Below are positions 42,615-52,390 of a stretch of 64,000 bases of DNA, piece by piece. The notes under the pieces were generated by a model. That model saw nothing but the letters and a program-made list of their open reading frames with translations. It did no database searches and was not told the DNA's origin. The DNA is taken from the NCBI GenBank assembly GCA_045047085.1, contig JASFYT010000042.1:1-64000 (forward strand), written 5' to 3'. The stretch is from GCA-2401155 sp045047085 (lineage in GTDB: Bacteria > Pseudomonadota > Alphaproteobacteria > Rhizobiales > Rhizobiaceae). Both the position numbers and the translations under genes were made by a program. The number at the start of each line of letters is the position of its first letter. Within the stretch, counting starts at the first letter, position 1.

Positions 42615-43385
42615 TCACCCGTCCAACTCGCATAAAGCTGTACATATGCCCAAAAAATCATCCGCTTTCAGACTAGCTCCGCCCACCAAAGCTCCGTCCA
42701 CATTAGGGATAGCCATCAATTCAGCCGCATTGGAAGGTTTAACCGAACCACCATAGAGCAAGCGCGTGGTTCGGCCTGATTTCCCAAAGTGATCAACCAT
42801 GTGGTTTCGAATAAATTCATGGGCTTCAGCCACATCCTCAACCGAAGGGACCATTCCTGTGCCAATTGCCCAGACAGGCTCATAAGCGACAACTAACATA
42901 TCCAGATTAGGAACATCCGGCACACTGTTGCCCAATTGGTCCTCCAACACTTCGAGTGTTTTGCCTGATTTGCGCTGTTCTTCGGTTTCTCCGATACAAA
43001 GGATAGTCATCAATCCATTGCGTAGCCCGGCTTCAGCCTTGGATTTAACCGTTTCGTTGTTCTCATTATGATCGGCGCGACGCTCAGAATGCCCTACAAT
43101 TACGGCAGATCCACCACAATCAGCCACCATCATTGCAGAAATATCACCCGTATGAGCCCCCGCTTCATTCATATGACAATCCTGCGCGCCTATATCCACA
43201 TGGGTGCCCACTACACTTACCGCAGCCGTATAAAGCAATGTTGATGGCACACAAATCAGCATATCGAGACGATGCCGCATCGCCAGATCATACCCCTCCC
43301 CCATAGACTGTAATTCTTTAAGGGAGTTACGAAAACCGTTCATTTTCCAGTTTCCGGCGATCAGTGGTTTAATTCCGGGGGTCAT
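42615..43385 (-). CDS. tpiA: Triosephosphate isomerase
   Basis: This 256-residue TIM barrel interconverts dihydroxyacetone phosphate and glyceraldehyde 3-phosphate. Catalytic residues are seen in AGNWKMNG (Lys), VGHSERR (His) and VAYEPVWAIGTG (Glu), with phosphate contacts in LLYGGSVKPSNA. It lies upstream of secG on the same strand and is divergent from the foldase gene. Confidence 0.96.
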   Translation of the reverse strand: MTPGIKPLIAGNWKMNGFRNSLKELQSMGEGYDLAMRHRLDMLICVPSTLLYTAAVSVVGTHVDIGAQDCHMNEAGAHTGDISAMMVADCGGSAVIVGHSERRADHNENNETVKSKAEAGLRNGLMTILCIGETEEQRKSGKTLEVLEDQLGNSVPDVPNLDMLVVAYEPVWAIGTGMVPSVEDVAEAHEFIRNHMVDHFGKSGRTTRLLYGGSVKPSNAAELMAIPNVDGALVGGASLKADDFLGICTALCELDG

Positions 43386-43573
43386 TTACCTGCCTCATAG
43401 TTCCGCTAAGCGATCAAATTGAATTGATCACTTGCTAGCAGAGTTGGCCGAAAATACCAATTGGATGATTTCTGCAGGCGCATCCGTTAAGCTCTATCAA
43501 CAATTCTTATTGAGATTAGCGACTTTAATCGATATATCGCCCATAACAGTATTTTTAAAAGTCGGAATTCATA

Positions 43574-45460
43574 ATGTTACAAATTCTTCGTAGTTCAGTT
43601 GGTGGCTGGGTCGCCAAAACATTCATCGGATTATTGGTACTCAGTTTTGCCGTTTGGGGCGTCTCTGGTGCCTTTGTGAACGGTGCCGCTGATTACGTCA
43701 TTCAAGTGGGTGAGACCAAGGTGGGCCTACTTGATTATCGATTGACCTATGATCAACGATTAAACGCTATGTCACGCCAGCTAGGTACCCGTCTGTCACG
43801 TGAACAAGCGCGGGCTTTTCAAATCGAACAAACGGTTCTTTCTCAATTAACCTCTGGTGCCATTCTTGATGAGAGCGCCCGTAAAATGGGCCTTGGTCTT
43901 TCTGAAGACGAACTTGCAAAATTAATTGGCAATGATCCTGCTTTCCGCGATGCGGCTGGTACGTTTTCCCGCAGTCAACTCACCTTTGCCCTGCAACGCA
44001 TCGGTATGCGTGAAGAAGATTATCTCCGCAATCGCAGCGCTGTATCAATCAGGAGCCAGATTGTTGAAGGAACCGCCAACGGAGTGGAAGTACCAGAAAC
44101 TTTCATTAAAGCACTTGCAATGTATCAAAAACAAAAACGCCAGTTTGACTATGTCATTGTCGATAAGAGCGCGATTGGTGATACACCAGTTGCTACCGAC
44201 AGCGATATCTCAGCCTTCTACGCTGACAACAAGAATGATTACGTTGCGCCCGAATATAGAAAACTCAATGTCCTAAAGCTTGAAGCATCCGATATTGCTG
44301 ATGAAGATTCAGTCGATGATCAAGCTGTGAAAGATGAATATGAGGCAACCAAAGCTTCCTTCGTCGATGCTGAGAAGCGCAAGATCCAACAATTGGTACT
44401 GACTGACCCTGCCAAAGCCAAGAAAATCGTCGAACGCCTGAAAGGCGGAGAATTGTTTGAAACAATCCTCAGCGAAGAAGGAAAAAGCGAAAGCGACGTT
44501 GAATTAGGTGTGTTTGTAAAATCCGATTTACCGGATGTGGCAATTGCCGATGCAGCTTTTGCATTGGAATTGAACAAGTCCAGCGATGTGGTAACCGGAA
44601 TTTTTGGCCCGGTGATATTACGGGTTACAGAAATTATTAAGGAAAAAACTACTCCTTTTGCCGAGGTAAAAGATAAAATACGCAAAGATATGGCCCTTAA
44701 GAAAGCATCTGATGAATTATTTGATATTCACGATCGCATCGAAGATGAACGCGCAGCAGGCGACAGCCTTGCAGATGCCGCCAAAACCCTTGGCCTGAAA
44801 ATGCATTACGTGGAAATGATTGACCGCTCTGGTCGCCTCCCCGATGGCAGCGTATACACCGACCTGCCGGCATCAGCCAAAATGCTTGACGAGGCCTTTA
44901 AAATCGACGTTGGCGTTGAAGCTGACCCGATTTCTCTGAGCGTCAACGGATTCGCCTGGTTCGAAGTTGCCAAAGTGATTAACGAACGTCAAAAGCCGCT
45001 GGACGAAGTACGTGACGCGGTTTCCACCGCATGGGTTGTTAAGACCACCAGCGACAAGATCAAAGTTCTAGCAGATACTCTGAACGAGAGAGTTTCAGCC
45101 GGAGAGAAGATTGCTGACGTGGCTACTGACCTTCTGCCAACCAGTGTTAAAGTAGATGAGAGCGCCGAACTGTTGCGAACAGACGAAAGCGACGATTTGA
45201 GCCGCGACGCTGTTCAGGCAGGGTTTGGTGTGGCAACAGGCAAATCCGTTGCTACGGCCTCCGGTGCTGATAAGTATGTAGTACTGGTAGTAAAAAACAT
45301 CATTGAAAGTGGATCATCAAGCGTTGATATTGGGATGATTAATCAAATTAATTCAACGGTTTCTGATGATATTTTAAACCAAATGGTGAATAAATTACAG
45401 CAAAACGAGGCTGTAAACATTAATCAGCAGGCAATTGAAACAGCCCTCAGCATAAACTAA
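43574..45460 (+). CDS. ppiD: Membrane-anchored parvulin-type peptidyl-prolyl isomerase (PpiD/SurA-like)
   Basis: This 628-residue periplasmic folding factor is anchored by one N-terminal helix (FIGLLVLSFAVWGVSGAFV). A SurA-type N-terminal chaperone region follows (about 40-200), then a parvulin/PPIC-like domain in the middle (about 240-370) and a long C-terminal part. The classical catalytic residues of parvulin are not obvious, so it may act mainly as a chaperone. It probably helps envelope protein folding at the Sec translocon. The trpD gene follows 31 bp later. Confidence 0.85.
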   Translation: MLQILRSSVGGWVAKTFIGLLVLSFAVWGVSGAFVNGAADYVIQVGETKVGLLDYRLTYDQRLNAMSRQLGTRLSREQARAFQIEQTVLSQLTSGAILDESARKMGLGLSEDELAKLIGNDPAFRDAAGTFSRSQLTFALQRIGMREEDYLRNRSAVSIRSQIVEGTANGVEVPETFIKALAMYQKQKRQFDYVIVDKSAIGDTPVATDSDISAFYADNKNDYVAPEYRKLNVLKLEASDIADEDSVDDQAVKDEYEATKASFVDAEKRKIQQLVLTDPAKAKKIVERLKGGELFETILSEEGKSESDVELGVFVKSDLPDVAIADAAFALELNKSSDVVTGIFGPVILRVTEIIKEKTTPFAEVKDKIRKDMALKKASDELFDIHDRIEDERAAGDSLADAAKTLGLKMHYVEMIDRSGRLPDGSVYTDLPASAKMLDEAFKIDVGVEADPISLSVNGFAWFEVAKVINERQKPLDEVRDAVSTAWVVKTTSDKIKVLADTLNERVSAGEKIADVATDLLPTSVKVDESAELLRTDESDDLSRDAVQAGFGVATGKSVATASGADKYVVLVVKNIIESGSSSVDIGMINQINSTVSDDILNQMVNKLQQNEAVNINQQAIETALSIN

Positions 45461-45491
45461 AAATTGCCTAATATCCGGGTGGGAGTATTCA

Positions 45492-46511
45492 ATGTCTGAC
45501 TTGAAATCCACAATTGCCAAGGTGGCTGAGGGGAATTCTCTCAGCCGGATCGAAACCGAAACCGCCTTCGACTTATTGATGTCCGGCCAAGCAACGCCGT
45601 CGCAAATTGGCGGTCTACTGATGGCCATGCGCGTGCGCGGCGAGACCGAGGATGAGTTTGCAGGTGCAATTGATGCCATGCGCTTCAGGATGATCGGGGT
45701 CGATGCGCCAATTGATGCCATTGATATTGTCGGTACAGGCGGAGACGACAAAGGTTCCTATAATGTTTCCACTTGTACGGCGTTGGTTGTGGCCGGTTGC
45801 GGCGTCAAAGTTGCAAAGCACGGTAACCGCTCGCTTTCTTCACTGTCGGGCGCCGCTGAAGTATTGAAATGCCTCGGAGTTAATCTGGAACTCTCTCCCG
45901 GGCAAATTTCTGATTGCATCGAAGAAGCTAATATCGGGTTCATGTTTGCCCCGGCACACCATCCGGCCATGCGTCATGTGGGACCGACCCGCGTAGAGCT
46001 TGGCACCAGGACAATCTTCAACCTGCTCGGTCCCATGTGCAATCCGGCAGGAGCCAAACGTCAATTACTCGGCGTTTTCTCGCCGAAATGGCTAACCATT
46101 ATCACCTCAGTGTTGCGCGAACTGGGATCTGAAAAACTATGGGTTGTCCACGGTCAGGGCTTTGACGAAATCACCATTACCGGAAGCACCTATGTCAGCG
46201 AATTAGCCGATGGAGAAATCAAAAACTTCGAAGTAAGCCCGAAAGATTTTGGCCTCTCTGTGCAATCAGAAGAAGATATCGTTGGCGGAGAACCGGAATA
46301 CAATGCCAAAGCGCTCCGCCGGGTGCTGGAAGGTGAAGTCAGTGCCTACCATGACATGGTGCTAATGAATGCCGCAGCCTCTCTATTGGTAGCCGACAAG
46401 GTTTCCAACCTGCAGGATGGCGTGGCCATGGCGCGAGAATCAATTACTGGCGGCGGAGCCATCGCGAGCCTCGACAAACTGGTGAGCATCTCCAATCAGG
46501 GCGTTGCCTGA
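45492..46511 (+). CDS. trpD: Anthranilate phosphoribosyltransferase
   Basis: This 339-residue tryptophan pathway enzyme joins anthranilate to phosphoribosyl pyrophosphate. The signature GTGGDDKGSYNVSTC, the KHGNRSLSSLSGAAEVL loop and the RTIFNLLGPMCNPAG segment are present. There is no fused TrpG domain. The trpC start is separated from its stop by a single base (TGATATG). Confidence 0.96.
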   Translation: MSDLKSTIAKVAEGNSLSRIETETAFDLLMSGQATPSQIGGLLMAMRVRGETEDEFAGAIDAMRFRMIGVDAPIDAIDIVGTGGDDKGSYNVSTCTALVVAGCGVKVAKHGNRSLSSLSGAAEVLKCLGVNLELSPGQISDCIEEANIGFMFAPAHHPAMRHVGPTRVELGTRTIFNLLGPMCNPAGAKRQLLGVFSPKWLTIITSVLRELGSEKLWVVHGQGFDEITITGSTYVSELADGEIKNFEVSPKDFGLSVQSEEDIVGGEPEYNAKALRRVLEGEVSAYHDMVLMNAAASLLVADKVSNLQDGVAMARESITGGGAIASLDKLVSISNQGVA

Positions 46512-46512
46512 T

Positions 46513-47325
46513 ATGTCAGATATTCTCAAAAAAATAGAAGCCTATAAACGTGAAGAAATCGCGGCCGCAAAACTTGTGCTGTCTCAGGATGATTTAAATG
46601 CGAAACTAGGCGAGGTGGAGGCTCCTCGCGGTTTCCTGAAAGCCATCCAGACAAAAATCGCCAATGGCAAATACGGATTGATCGCTGAAATCAAAAAAGC
46701 CAGCCCTTCCAAAGGCCTCATTCGCGAAGATTTTCATCCAGCCAACCTTGCAAAAGCTTATGAATTAGGCGGCGCAGCATGTTTGTCGGTCCTAACCGAC
46801 ACCCCAAGTTTCCAAGGCGCGCCGGAGTTCTTGGTAGAAGCCCGTGCCAACACAAATCTTCCCTGCCTGCGCAAGGATTTCCTCTTTGAGCCTTATCAAG
46901 TCTATGAAGCACGAAGCTGGGGTGCTGATTGCATATTGATAATCATGGCGAGCGTCATCGATGATGAGGCCAAGGCGCTGGAAGACACCGCTTTTGAACT
47001 CGGTATGGACGTATTGGTAGAAGTGCACAGCGAGAATGAACTCGAACGCGCCCTCTCCCATCTAAAATCACCCATGCTCGGCATCAACAACCGCAATCTC
47101 AACACCTTCGAAACGGACCTCGCAACCAGTGAACGTCTGGCAAAGCTTGTTCCCAACGATAAGCTTTTGGTTGGCGAAAGCGGCATGTTTACCCCCGACG
47201 ACCTTGCCCGCATGGCCCAAAGCGGCATTAGAGCCTTCCTGATCGGCGAAAGCCTGATGCGACAGGACGATGTAGCTAAAGCCACCGCTGACCTTCTGGC
47301 GACCCCCTTAGAGGCAGTTTCATGA
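46513..47325 (+). CDS. trpC: Indole-3-glycerol phosphate synthase
   Basis: This 270-residue TIM barrel closes the indole ring of indole-3-glycerol phosphate. Visible motifs are IAEIKKASPSKGLI, LSVLTDTPSFQGAPEFL, LPCLRKDFLFEPYQVYEAR, ALEDTAFELGMDVLVEVH, GINNRNLNTFE and the final phosphate site GESGM...FLIGESLM. The ATG at 46513 is used. Its stop overlaps the moaC start (ATGA). Confidence 0.96.
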   Translation: MSDILKKIEAYKREEIAAAKLVLSQDDLNAKLGEVEAPRGFLKAIQTKIANGKYGLIAEIKKASPSKGLIREDFHPANLAKAYELGGAACLSVLTDTPSFQGAPEFLVEARANTNLPCLRKDFLFEPYQVYEARSWGADCILIIMASVIDDEAKALEDTAFELGMDVLVEVHSENELERALSHLKSPMLGINNRNLNTFETDLATSERLAKLVPNDKLLVGESGMFTPDDLARMAQSGIRAFLIGESLMRQDDVAKATADLLATPLEAVS

Positions 47326-47801
47326 CCAAACTCAGCCATATCGACGCCAAAGGCGAAGCCCATATGGTGGATGTGGGCAACAAGGACGTAACCAACCGCG
47401 AAGCAGTCGTTACCGGCAATATTTCCATGTTGCCCGAAACACTTGCGATGATCCTTGAGGGCAATGCCAAGAAAGGCGATGTGCTCGGTACTGCCAGAAT
47501 TGCCGGCATCATGGCTGCCAAGAAAACCTCGGACCTGATCCCGCTTTGCCACCCGCTGGCCCTTACAAAAGTAACGGTCGACATAGAGCCGGATGAAGCT
47601 CTCCCCGGCTTTCAAATCCGCGCCACAGCCAAAGTAAACGGCCAGACCGGCGTGGAAATGGAAGCCCTCACCGCCTGCAGTGTCACCTGTATGACAATCT
47701 ATGATATGGCCAAAGCAGTTGATCGCGGCATGGTGATTTCAGATATCAAACTGATTGAAAAATCAGGCGGAAAATCTGGCACTTGGAAAGTCGACGGGTA
47801 A
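47322..47801 (+). CDS. moaC: Cyclic pyranopterin monophosphate synthase MoaC
   Basis: This 159-residue molybdenum cofactor enzyme forms cPMP. The active-site region KKTSDLIPLCHPLALTKV and the MEALTACSVTCMTIYDMAKA segment are conserved. It overlaps trpC by 4 bp and is followed one base later by moeA (TAATATG), so these genes are tightly coupled. Confidence 0.96.
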   Translation: MTKLSHIDAKGEAHMVDVGNKDVTNREAVVTGNISMLPETLAMILEGNAKKGDVLGTARIAGIMAAKKTSDLIPLCHPLALTKVTVDIEPDEALPGFQIRATAKVNGQTGVEMEALTACSVTCMTIYDMAKAVDRGMVISDIKLIEKSGGKSGTWKVDG

Positions 47802-47802
47802 T

Positions 47803-49050
47803 ATGCCCCACCCCAATTTTCGCGATGATCTTGTGCCCGCCGATGAAGCCTTGGCGATGGTGCTTTCAAATGCCGTCCCAACCGCTACCGAAACCCTCGC
47901 TCTCAAAGACGCGTCTAACCGCATTCTTGCCAAAGATTTAATATCCAGGCGCACCCAACCTCCATTTGATGCTTCAGCCATGGATGGGTATGCAGCTCGT
48001 GCAACCGACCTCGCATCAACGCCGGTTACGTTAAAAGTCATTGGAGAATCCGCTGCTGGTCACCCATTCAATGGTTCGGTTTCGGCTGGTGAAACAGTTC
48101 GCACTTTCACCGGCGCGATTATTCCAGACGGTGCAGATACCATCATCATTCAGGAAAACACCACCACAGAACCCGGCAAAGTTACAGTCCTCACAGGAGC
48201 ACCGGAAGGTAAATTCATCCGCCGCGCGGGGTTAGATTTTACCACTGGTGATAGATTGTTGAACAAAGGCGATGTACTGGATGCCCCGCGCCTCTCACTA
48301 GCTGCATCAATGAATTATCCGAACGTAAACGTCTATCGCAAACCGCTGGTTGCCCTGCTCACAACTGGCGATGAACTTGTGCTGCCGGGCAATGAACTAA
48401 AACCCGGCCAAATCATCGCCTCTAATGTTTTCGGCCTCATAGCACTGGTACATGAAAACGGCGGCGAAGTGCTTGATTTAGGCATTGTCACCGATACGAT
48501 GGAGGCTCTCCAAACAGCCATTGATACGGCCCTTTCAAAAGGCGCTGATATCATCGTCACAACCGGCGGCGCTTCGGTGGGCGATCATGATCTTGTGAAG
48601 CCAGCAATGGAAAACGCGGGTTTCCAATTTGAATTTCATAAACTGGCCATGCGCCCGGGCAAACCGCTGCTCTTTGCTAAGCGTAAATCCGATGGCCATA
48701 CCTGCCGCTTGGTCGGACTGGCAGGAAATCCCGTCTCAAGTCTTGTCGCCGGCCCGGTATTCCTGCGCCCCCTCATCCGCTCGCTCGCGGGCTTCCCCCT
48801 CGATACAATTGAACCCATATCCGCAATGCTTGGAACCGAACTCCCGGAAAATGATGAGCGCATGGAATTCATGCGTGCGACGGCCAAAGTAAATGATGAT
48901 GGCACCATCATCGCCACCCCGTTTTCCAAACAAGACAGCTCAATGCTGGCCAACCTGGCCGCCGCCAATTGCCTGCTCATTCGCCCTATTCGAGCGAAGT
49001 CAGCAAAGCCCGGCGATTCCTGCCAAATCGTACCATTGCGCGCCTTCTAG
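47803..49050 (+). CDS. moeA: Molybdopterin molybdenumtransferase MoeA
   Basis: This 415-residue enzyme inserts molybdate into adenylated molybdopterin. It has the domain I motif PFDASAMDGYA, the MogA-like domain motif VTTGGASVGDHD and the MRPGKPLLFA and GLAGNPVSSLV segments. The ATG at 47803 gives the family start MPHPNFRDDLVPADEALA. It is followed by lexA after 127 bp. Confidence 0.95.
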   Translation: MPHPNFRDDLVPADEALAMVLSNAVPTATETLALKDASNRILAKDLISRRTQPPFDASAMDGYAARATDLASTPVTLKVIGESAAGHPFNGSVSAGETVRTFTGAIIPDGADTIIIQENTTTEPGKVTVLTGAPEGKFIRRAGLDFTTGDRLLNKGDVLDAPRLSLAASMNYPNVNVYRKPLVALLTTGDELVLPGNELKPGQIIASNVFGLIALVHENGGEVLDLGIVTDTMEALQTAIDTALSKGADIIVTTGGASVGDHDLVKPAMENAGFQFEFHKLAMRPGKPLLFAKRKSDGHTCRLVGLAGNPVSSLVAGPVFLRPLIRSLAGFPLDTIEPISAMLGTELPENDERMEFMRATAKVNDDGTIIATPFSKQDSSMLANLAAANCLLIRPIRAKSAKPGDSCQIVPLRAF

Positions 49051-49102
49051 AATTTTAACCGGATATTCAGACTTGCGGAACATTAATAGAACATGTAAAG
49101 AT

Positions 49103-49118
49103 GTTCGTGATTTGTTTC
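49103..49118 (+). promoter_or_regulatory. Putative SOS box upstream of lexA
   Basis: GTTC-GTGATTT-GTTT matches the alphaproteobacterial LexA site GTTC-N7-GTTC in seven of eight positions. It lies 60 bp before the lexA ATG, consistent with autoregulation. Confidence 0.45.
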
Positions 49119-49177
49119 GCTTGATTCTCAGGTTTGATGCCTGTTTGTTCTTGCGCAGAAACTGAAAAGAGACAGCA

Positions 49178-49960
49178 ATGCTGACCAGAAAACAACAAAA
49201 CCTTCTGATCTTCATCCATGAAAGATTACAGGAAGAAGGTATTCCGCCTTCCTTTGACGAGATGAAAGACGCACTGGAACTAAAATCCAAATCAGGCATT
49301 CACCGGTTGATCACAGCGCTGGAAGAGCGCGGTTTTATCCGCCGCCTGCCAAACCGCGCCCGTGCACTGGAAGTGCTGAAATTGCCCGATGCCTATCTAG
49401 CTGGGAGAACGGCGGGAGTAACTTCTGCTGTACCAAATACATCTGCGACTGCAGATAACAGTAATGTCCATCAGTTTCCCGGCATACAACAAAAATCGCC
49501 ACAACCTTCGAGCCCATCAATTTCAAACCATGCCACTTCTAGCAATGTTTCTGTGGCCAACGATGATGAGGCCTTCGGCTTTTCTATTCCGGTCATGGGC
49601 CGCATTGCTGCTGGTGTACCAATCGCGGCAATTCAGGATAACACTCATAATATCACCGTCCCACCTGACATGATCGGAAGTGGTGACTATTTTGCACTGG
49701 AAGTTCAGGGCGAATCAATGATTGAAGCTGGTATCTTCGATGGTGACATAGTCGTGATCAGAGAAGCACCTTCTGCAATTGCTGGAGATATTGTTGTTGC
49801 GCTGATCGATGATGAAGAAGCCACGTTGAAAACCTTTCGCCGTGAAGGAAGTTCAATCGCTTTGGAGGCCGCAAACCCGGCATACGAAACCCGCATCCTT
49901 AGCCCCGAACGGGTAAAGGTACAGGGCAAGCTTGTTGGCTTGATACGCCGCTATCACTAA
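49178..49960 (+). CDS. lexA: LexA repressor
   Basis: This 260-residue SOS repressor has an N-terminal winged helix-turn-helix (MLTRKQQNLLIFIHERLQEE, PSFDEMKDALELKSKSGIHR) and a C-terminal self-cleaving peptidase domain. The cleavage site is Ala145-Gly146 (RIAAGVP), the catalytic serine is Ser180 (QGESM) and the lysine is Lys218 (ATLKTF). A linker of about 60 residues rich in Ser, Asn and Pro (about 73-132) makes it longer than most LexA proteins. A candidate SOS box lies upstream. Confidence 0.95.
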   Translation: MLTRKQQNLLIFIHERLQEEGIPPSFDEMKDALELKSKSGIHRLITALEERGFIRRLPNRARALEVLKLPDAYLAGRTAGVTSAVPNTSATADNSNVHQFPGIQQKSPQPSSPSISNHATSSNVSVANDDEAFGFSIPVMGRIAAGVPIAAIQDNTHNITVPPDMIGSGDYFALEVQGESMIEAGIFDGDIVVIREAPSAIAGDIVVALIDDEEATLKTFRREGSSIALEAANPAYETRILSPERVKVQGKLVGLIRRYH

Positions 49961-49977
49961 TTACTATTCGGGCGGGT

Positions 49978-52329
49978 TCAGAGTTTTTCCGGCACCCACC
50001 TGTTCCATGGTCTGGACATATCAGGTAGCGCCCGTTTAATCCGATATTGCTTTGAATTGGCATCACCATCTGTGAAATGGATTGTGTGGGTTCCAAATTG
50101 TTCAAAGTCGTGGCGCTTTAAGATCAGACCGGGTGTCCTTGACCGACAATTAACCCACCAAAGACGCGGCGCGATCAAGATATCAGCATTCTCGCAGGCT
50201 GGTTTCAACATAGCTGGCTTATAGACCACATAAAGCTTCGCCCCGTTCTTCAATAGTTTGATACATTGATCCTTGTTGCATTCAGGGTTTTTCGAGGCCT
50301 TTTTGCTATCCACAAATACCGGCCACGCCTTCTTCCATATATCGGTAATGAATTTATTACGTCTGGGATAAAGCAGTTCGAGACTGCCCTCACCATTCAT
50401 GACAGCAATGGCCCTGCCAGTTTCAGCAACAATAATATCAGGAGGCCGCGGTGAACCTGAAAGAAATGGGATCGCCATAAGCGATACCAGCCCGAACAAT
50501 CTCAATTGAGTTTTCAATAAGGTCAACATCAGCAGAGAGGCAATTCCCAAAGCCAGAAAACCTGTAGGCAACATACCGGTTACACCTGGCACTCCAAAAC
50601 TGTTAATCCAGTCAGATACATCAACCACCCAGTAAATCGCGGTGGCAAGCGGTGTAAGCACCAATCCTTCCAGCCCGTATGGCATTAGCAAAATGGAAAA
50701 CAATGCCAGCGGCATGACAGCCAGAGAAACAATTGGTAAAGCACCAAGGTTGGCAAACAGCCCCATCGGTGCCACCTGATGAAAATGATAAGCAGCAAAC
50801 AAAGCCGTTGCACCTCCAGCTATCAGGCTTGAGAAACCTAAGCCTGCAACATAGCTCCCAAGTGACCCAACCAAAGATATGGTTCTAGAGTTGGCGGTAT
50901 AGTTTTTTGGCCGCCGTTCGCGCCACTTTCGCAGAGCCTCATAAGACGCCACTAACGCCGATACCGCAGCAAACGACATCTGAAACCCCGGTGAAAGTAA
51001 ACTGTCCGGTGCCAATGCCAAAATTAATAGAGCAGCAATCGCCACACTTCGCATCGTGATTGCGCGCCGGTCCATCAGCGTTGATAGCAACATGACGCTG
51101 ATCATGATCCATGCCCGTTGGGTGGCAATACTAGCTCCCGATATCGTCAAATAGGACGATGCCGCAACAAATCCCGCAAACGCCGCCCATTTATGCGCAG
51201 GATAGCGCAGTACCAGAAATGGAATTAACGCCAAAACTGCCCGCACCAGCCAAACAATCGTCAGCGTCACCAGCGCCATATGCAATCCGGATATTGCTAA
51301 AATATGTGCCAGACCAGATTTACGTAAACTATCCTGTGTTTTCTTATCCAGCCCCGAACGATTGCCCGTAATCAGCGCGACGGCAATATCTCCCGCTTCA
51401 CCCGGCATAGCCCGGTGCAGCCGTTTTTCAATACTGCTGCGTACCTGGTTAATCTCAAGTGAAATCTCGTCACTAAAGGTCAGGTTGACGGAAATATCCA
51501 TAAGTTTGGGTTTCCCCATGAAAAAACCCGTTCCGCCAATTTCTTTAAACCAAGCATAAAAAGAAAAATCATATCCCCCCGGATAGGCCGGGCCGGAAAA
51601 TGGATAAATTCTGGCAAGGCCCGATATCACCTGACCGGGCAAAACGGGTCCATGTTTTGACGCTGCTGACAGACGGATTTTCCGTGGCAGGTTTATAGTT
51701 TCGATCTCTTCTGCCTCAATAGGACGGATCAAATAGCGTGGCGCCCCACGGCTGTTTTTTGAAACAGATAAAACCAAACCTGATATCTTGGTGGTGATTT
51801 GGCGTTCGATAATTGGTGCCGATACAGATAAAACGCGAATTTTACTCATAGCCATGCCGCAAAACATCATAGCTAAGGCCATCAGAATAAAGAAACTTCT
51901 ACCATGCAATTTTTGCCGCCACACCAGCACCAAAAAGAATGCCGCACTCATGACCAGAGCCAATAACATCGGCTCAGTAAATGCTTTGAAATAGATAAAA
52001 ACCCCTGTCCCAAAAAACACCGGGAGCCAATTGAATAGTGTTCGTTGATCCCCCTCCTTCAGCATCATATTATGCAGAGTTGCCGCACCATTGAGATAAT
52101 ACTGGGAAACTCTATAATTGAGGGTCACGAACCATTTTGGATGTTGTCCGAACAATGCACCAAAAGTCTTTTTAATGGGTAAGGGTTCTGGAAATACAGG
52201 GCGCAGACGATCATCCGGCAAGGTGTCTTGCCGGGTAACTCCCTCGCTCTTACCTGTCCCTGCGTTCTCGGTTTCCTCGCCCAACTGCGTGACCCCTTGC
52301 CTCCTGAGAGGGGTATGGTACATCAACAT
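49978..52329 (-). CDS. comEC: ComEC/Rec2 family DNA-uptake channel protein
   Basis: This 783-residue polytopic membrane protein has an N-terminal DUF4131-type OB region after the first helices (about 110-300), then the competence domain with AGEAGDIAVALITGNRSGL, HILAISGLHMALV and about eight membrane helices. The C-terminal domain (about 640-780) resembles the beta-lactamase-like part but lacks the HxHxDH metal motif, as is usual for rhizobial ComEC as I recall. It would move single-stranded DNA across the inner membrane during transformation. The first 50 residues are hydrophilic and the exact start is uncertain. It is divergent from gltX. Confidence 0.88.
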   Translation of the reverse strand: MLMYHTPLRRQGVTQLGEETENAGTGKSEGVTRQDTLPDDRLRPVFPEPLPIKKTFGALFGQHPKWFVTLNYRVSQYYLNGAATLHNMMLKEGDQRTLFNWLPVFFGTGVFIYFKAFTEPMLLALVMSAAFFLVLVWRQKLHGRSFFILMALAMMFCGMAMSKIRVLSVSAPIIERQITTKISGLVLSVSKNSRGAPRYLIRPIEAEEIETINLPRKIRLSAASKHGPVLPGQVISGLARIYPFSGPAYPGGYDFSFYAWFKEIGGTGFFMGKPKLMDISVNLTFSDEISLEINQVRSSIEKRLHRAMPGEAGDIAVALITGNRSGLDKKTQDSLRKSGLAHILAISGLHMALVTLTIVWLVRAVLALIPFLVLRYPAHKWAAFAGFVAASSYLTISGASIATQRAWIMISVMLLSTLMDRRAITMRSVAIAALLILALAPDSLLSPGFQMSFAAVSALVASYEALRKWRERRPKNYTANSRTISLVGSLGSYVAGLGFSSLIAGGATALFAAYHFHQVAPMGLFANLGALPIVSLAVMPLALFSILLMPYGLEGLVLTPLATAIYWVVDVSDWINSFGVPGVTGMLPTGFLALGIASLLMLTLLKTQLRLFGLVSLMAIPFLSGSPRPPDIIVAETGRAIAVMNGEGSLELLYPRRNKFITDIWKKAWPVFVDSKKASKNPECNKDQCIKLLKNGAKLYVVYKPAMLKPACENADILIAPRLWWVNCRSRTPGLILKRHDFEQFGTHTIHFTDGDANSKQYRIKRALPDMSRPWNRWVPEKL

Positions 52330-52390
52330 TCTAGATTAAACCAATTCCCTTTGATTACCCCGATCAGAGGCCCAAACAGGTCATCCAATA

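Noticed and set aside
46902..47615. 237-codon minus-strand frame opposite trpC and moaC
   Set aside because: It is antisense to two conserved enzymes; its length is explained by codon bias of the real strand.
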